Positions 58,993 through 64,000 of a DNA stretch of 64,000 nt are shown one piece after another. The translations under genes were made by a program, and so were the position numbers. The DNA comes from Halomonas halodenitrificans DSM 735 (GTDB taxonomy: Bacteria > Pseudomonadota > Gammaproteobacteria > Pseudomonadales > Halomonadaceae). Every line of letters starts with the position of its first letter. Positions within the stretch are counted from its first letter, which is position 1. The notes beneath the pieces are model-generated. The model was given only the letters and a program-made list of their open reading frames with translations. It did not search any database and had not been told where the DNA came from. The stretch spans positions 62,001 through 126,000 of the forward strand of contig NZ_JHVH01000001.1 in assembly GCF_000620045.1 (NCBI RefSeq). Reading direction: 5' to 3'.

Positions 58993-59130
58993 ACAACCCG
59001 CTTATCAACAGCCGGTTTTGCACAGACACTGTGGACAACTCTGTTGAAACGCCGCGGACGCCTGCCGCCAGCCCCCTTGCAGCGGCCCCGCGGCACCACT
59101 GATCAAATATTGAACGCCCCGGAGCCTCTC

Positions 59131-61197
59131 GTGACCGCCGCCCCCGATGGCCTGCCGCCGCTCGCCGCCCTCGATAACGCCCGCCTCGACTGGCGACACG
59201 ATGCGAGTGGCGAGGCCGCGCCCCACTCCCCCGCCTTCGACGACGTCTACTTCTCTCGTCATGACGGTCGAGCCGAGACCGAGCATGTCTTTATCGCCGG
59301 CAACCGCCTCGCGGAGCGCCTCGGTGCGTGGCAGGCACCGCGGGCCTTCGTGATCGGCGAAACCGGCTTCGGTACCGGGCTCAACATGCTGTGTGCCTGG
59401 GCCTGCTTCGACGCCCACGCCGCCCCCGGGGCCCGGCTGCACCTCGTCTCTACCGAGAAGTTCCCGCTCGACCGCGAGGACCTGGCCCGGGCACTGGCCT
59501 CCTGGCCCGACCTCGCCGAACGCAGCGAGAGGCTCGTGGCACAGTGGCCCGAGCCGGTGGCCGGCGTACACCGGCTATGGCTCGACGAGCGTGTCACCCT
59601 GGACCTGCATTTCGGCGATACCGCCGAGCGTCTGGCGCTGCTCGACGGCCGGGTCGATGCCTGGTTCCTGGACGGTTTCGCCCCGGCGAAGAACCCGGAG
59701 ATGTGGCATCCGGCACTGTTCCAGGCGATGGCGGCCCGCTCACGGCCGGGTGCCACCTTCGCCACCTTCACTTGTGCCGGCGTGGTCAAGCGGGGCCTCG
59801 CCGCGGCCGGTTTCACCTGGCACAAGGCGCCGGGTTTCGGGCGCAAGCGCGAGATGCTGTGCGGCGAGATCACCGAGCCTCCCATCGATGACCGCCGTCG
59901 ACGAACCCCCTGGTTCACACCACCCTTGCCCCGGCCCCCGCGCCATGTCGCGGTCATCGGCGCCGGCATCGCCGGTGCCAGCGCCGCGGCCGCCCTGGCC
60001 AGGCGTGGCATCGCCGTGACCCTGGTCGACCGCCACGCGCGTACCGAATTCGGCACCACTCATCTGCAGGGTGCGCTCTACGTCAAGCTGGCCGCCGACA
60101 CCAATCGACAGAGTCGTACCTACCTGGCCGGGCTGTTGCACAGCCGCCGCTGGCTGGCATGGCTCGACCCCCAGCAGGCGCTATGGCGGGCCTGCGGTGT
60201 GCTGCAACTGGCGATGAACGCGAAGGAGCAGGCGCGCCAGGCGCGCTTCCTGGCCAACCATTCGCTCCCCGAGAGCGTGGTGCGGGGGCTGGACGCCGAG
60301 ACGGCCAGCGCCTGTGCCGGCATCGAGATCGAGACGCCGGCACTGGACTACCCCAACGCCGCCTGGGTCAAACCCGTGGAGCTCTGTGTACGCCTGGCCG
60401 AAACGCCAGGCATTGCCTTCCATCGCGGCGAGGTGACGGCGCTGCGGCGACAGGCCATCGGCTGGACGCTGGAGATGGCCGACGGCGAAACCCTCGAGGC
60501 CGACCAGGTCATCGTCGCCGGTGCCGCGGAAACCGCCACCTTCCCCCAGACGGCCTCCCTGCCGCTACAGCCGGTTCGCGGACAGCTTAGCCAGCTCGAA
60601 CTGCCCTCCGGGTCGCCGCGACTGAATCGCGTGGTCTGTGCCGGCGGCTACGCGCCCCCGGCAGCCGACGGTATTCTCAATTTCGGCGCCACCTTCGGCC
60701 CCGGCGATACCGACGCGGACCCGCGCGATGCCGACCATGACGCCAACGTGAAGGAGATCGAGAGGGGCCTGCCCCACTTCGTCGCCGCCCTGCGCGACGC
60801 CGGCGCCGACCTCGCCCCCGAGCGGCTCACCGCCCTGGTCGGGGTCCGCGCGGCGAGCCCCGACAAGAGTCCCTACTGTGGCCCCGTGCCCGATGCCGAC
60901 GCCTGGCGGCAGGCCTATGCCGTGCTGGCCAAGGACGCCACCCGCATTCCCGAAACGCCTGGGCCGCATCACCCGGGACTCTGGGTCAGCACCGCCCATG
61001 GTTCCCGCGGCCTGGCCAGCGCCCCGCTGTGTGCCGAACTGCTGGCCTCACGGATCTGCGACGAGCCCCTCCCCCTGGAGCAGCCCCTGGCGGACCACCT
61101 GCACCCCGGGCGCAGGGTCATCCGTGACCTGATAAGGGCTGCCTCCGGGACAGTCCCCAACGGCAGGCAACACCGCCAACAACGTGCATCCGAATAA
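59131..61197 (+). CDS. mnmC: Bifunctional tRNA 5-methylaminomethyl-2-thiouridine biosynthesis protein
   Basis: MnmC, 688 residues, finishing mnm5(s2)U at wobble uridines. The N-terminal methyltransferase domain (about 1-250) contains GETGFGTGLNMLCAWACF and DAWFLDGFAPAKNPEMW; the C-terminal FAD oxidase domain begins with VAVIGAGIAGASAAAAL. The start is GTG at 59131 with GGAG six bases upstream; an in-frame TTG at 59044 would add 29 low-complexity residues. The last 16 residues are encoded by a GGGGACAGTCCCC repeat, so the original C-terminus has been replaced or extended. Confidence 0.94.
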   Translation: MTAAPDGLPPLAALDNARLDWRHDASGEAAPHSPAFDDVYFSRHDGRAETEHVFIAGNRLAERLGAWQAPRAFVIGETGFGTGLNMLCAWACFDAHAAPGARLHLVSTEKFPLDREDLARALASWPDLAERSERLVAQWPEPVAGVHRLWLDERVTLDLHFGDTAERLALLDGRVDAWFLDGFAPAKNPEMWHPALFQAMAARSRPGATFATFTCAGVVKRGLAAAGFTWHKAPGFGRKREMLCGEITEPPIDDRRRRTPWFTPPLPRPPRHVAVIGAGIAGASAAAALARRGIAVTLVDRHARTEFGTTHLQGALYVKLAADTNRQSRTYLAGLLHSRRWLAWLDPQQALWRACGVLQLAMNAKEQARQARFLANHSLPESVVRGLDAETASACAGIEIETPALDYPNAAWVKPVELCVRLAETPGIAFHRGEVTALRRQAIGWTLEMADGETLEADQVIVAGAAETATFPQTASLPLQPVRGQLSQLELPSGSPRLNRVVCAGGYAPPAADGILNFGATFGPGDTDADPRDADHDANVKEIERGLPHFVAALRDAGADLAPERLTALVGVRAASPDKSPYCGPVPDADAWRQAYAVLAKDATRIPETPGPHHPGLWVSTAHGSRGLASAPLCAELLASRICDEPLPLEQPLADHLHPGRRVIRDLIRAASGTVPNGRQHRQQRASE

Positions 61198-61225
61198 ACC
61201 GGGCGCCTTGGCCGGGGACTGTCCC
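61147..61225. repeat. GGGGACAGTCCCC repeat pair overlapping the mnmC 3' end
   Basis: GGGACAGTCCCC at 61147-61158 and inverted GGGGACTGTCCC at 61214-61225 enclose about 55 bases matching the pair at 3848-3930 in short blocks (AACACCG, GTGCAxC, AACCGGG). Total length is about 80 bases in both, which suggests one mobile-element family. Confidence 0.75.
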
Positions 61226-61245
61226 GGAGGGGCTCGAAGGGGCTC

Positions 61246-63644
<2,399 letters not shown>

Positions 63645-63655
63645 TTACCAAAGCA

Positions 63656-63689
63656 ACAACCCTCGTGGGGCCAGTCCCACGAGGGTTGT
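63656..63689 (-). terminator. Hairpin terminator after zipA
   Basis: Fourteen-base perfect arms ACAACCCTCGTGGG / CCCACGAGGGTTGT with a 6-base loop, 28 bases past the zipA stop. On the minus strand the sequence after it is TGCTTTGG, so the T run is weak but the stem is very strong. Confidence 0.65.
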
Positions 63690-63717
63690 CTTCGAGCGTC
63701 AGGCGTCAGGATGGCGG

Positions 63718-64000
63718 CTAGTTCACCTGATAGCGATGCAGGCGATTACGCCGCACGAAATCCTGAACACGCTGGCGGGCAAATTCCACCGTCTGGGCGG
63801 TCATCACGCTCTGGTGTTCATCCTTCAGCTCACCCCCCAGATGCCGCACGACCACCATGGCGGTCTCCACCATCGCCTCGAAGGCGGCACCGCAGTCCTC
63901 GGCACCCGGCAAGGGCATCAGCAGCGTGACGCCCGGTGTACGGAAGTCGTCGATCGCCTCGATGGGGAAGGTCCCGGGCTTGACCACATTGACCATGGAG
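63718..64000 (-). CDS. zipA: Cell division protein ZipA (C-terminal part, truncated by window)
   Basis: The frame is open to the window edge and encodes the FtsZ-binding C-terminal domain of ZipA: VNVVKPGTFPIEAIDDF, TPGVTLLMPLPGAEDC and VRHLGGELKDEHQSVMTAQ. ZipA anchors FtsZ to the membrane during Z-ring assembly. The N-terminal transmembrane helix and Pro/Gln linker lie outside. zipA-ligA adjacency is conserved in gammaproteobacteria and supports both calls. Confidence 0.92.
   Translation of the reverse strand, partial: SMVNVVKPGTFPIEAIDDFRTPGVTLLMPLPGAEDCGAAFEAMVETAMVVVRHLGGELKDEHQSVMTAQTVEFARQRVQDFVRRNRLHRYQVN

Overview
The window is a dense, GC-rich gammaproteobacterial chromosome segment. 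The gene content and sequences fit a moderately halophilic member of the Halomonadaceae (Halomonas-like); this is inferred from recognisable proteins and gene order (acetate-responsive CrbS/CrbR with acs, a triple-lipoyl AceF, glrK-qseG-glrR, guaBA, dapA-bamC-purC, scpAB-rluB), not from an rRNA, which is absent. Apart from one 868-base gap and a few repeat-bearing spacers, genes are packed tightly, often with ATGA/GTGA overlaps.

Layout. 1-7000: the 3' part of a transporter-linked hybrid sensor kinase (CrbS), its response regulator CrbR and acetyl-CoA synthetase, an acetate-switch cluster. 7000-13700: a SprT-like metalloprotein, a UPF0149 protein, cardiolipin synthase, PlsB, RsmJ and TsaB. 13800-19700: Adk and the AceE/AceF pyruvate dehydrogenase pair with a palindrome-rich upstream region. 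19700-30900: AmpD, NadC, an acetyltransferase, TrmO, the dapA-bamC-MBL-purC operon, Bcp, TusA-PerM, BepA and NadA. 31000-34000: twin tRNA-Lys genes, RluB and ScpB/ScpA. 34200-38200: cold-shock protein, catalase, a 56-bp tandem repeat, a dicarboxylate/amino-acid symporter and a small membrane protein. 38200-41600: RlmA, a frameshifted DMT exporter and Ada. 41700-47200: GuaA/GuaB, XseA and a Prx6-type peroxiredoxin. 47200-50700: GlrR, QseG-like lipoprotein and GlrK. 51600-64000: ArgA, PitA with its PhoU-like partner, a CYTH enzyme, a voltage-gated-type K+ channel with a zinc ribbon, YciO, a PHP phosphoesterase, YciI, MnmC, YheU, LigA and the C-terminal end of ZipA.

The most interesting region is the 868-base gap between argA and glrK (50728-51595). 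On the minus strand it holds a near-consensus sigma-54 promoter, an IHF-like site, one exact and one near-exact copy of the GlrR recognition pattern TGTC-N10-GACA, and then a transcribed stretch closed by a strong intrinsic terminator just before glrK. In enterobacteria the same position upstream of glrK carries the GlrR-controlled small RNA gene glmY. The transcript here may be an unrelated small RNA, or the mRNA of a small protein (about 94 residues, broken by one base in a T tract) whose C-terminal half resembles ribosome modulation factor.

Other non-genic structure: a dispersed family of GGGGACAGTCCCC elements at three loci (one forms the tail of MnmC), the 56-bp tandem repeats fused to the symporter 3' end, several convincing terminators, and a near-consensus promoter for the tRNA-Lys pair. 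Non-coding start choices (TTG, GTG) were decided from Shine-Dalgarno sequences and are flagged in the entries.
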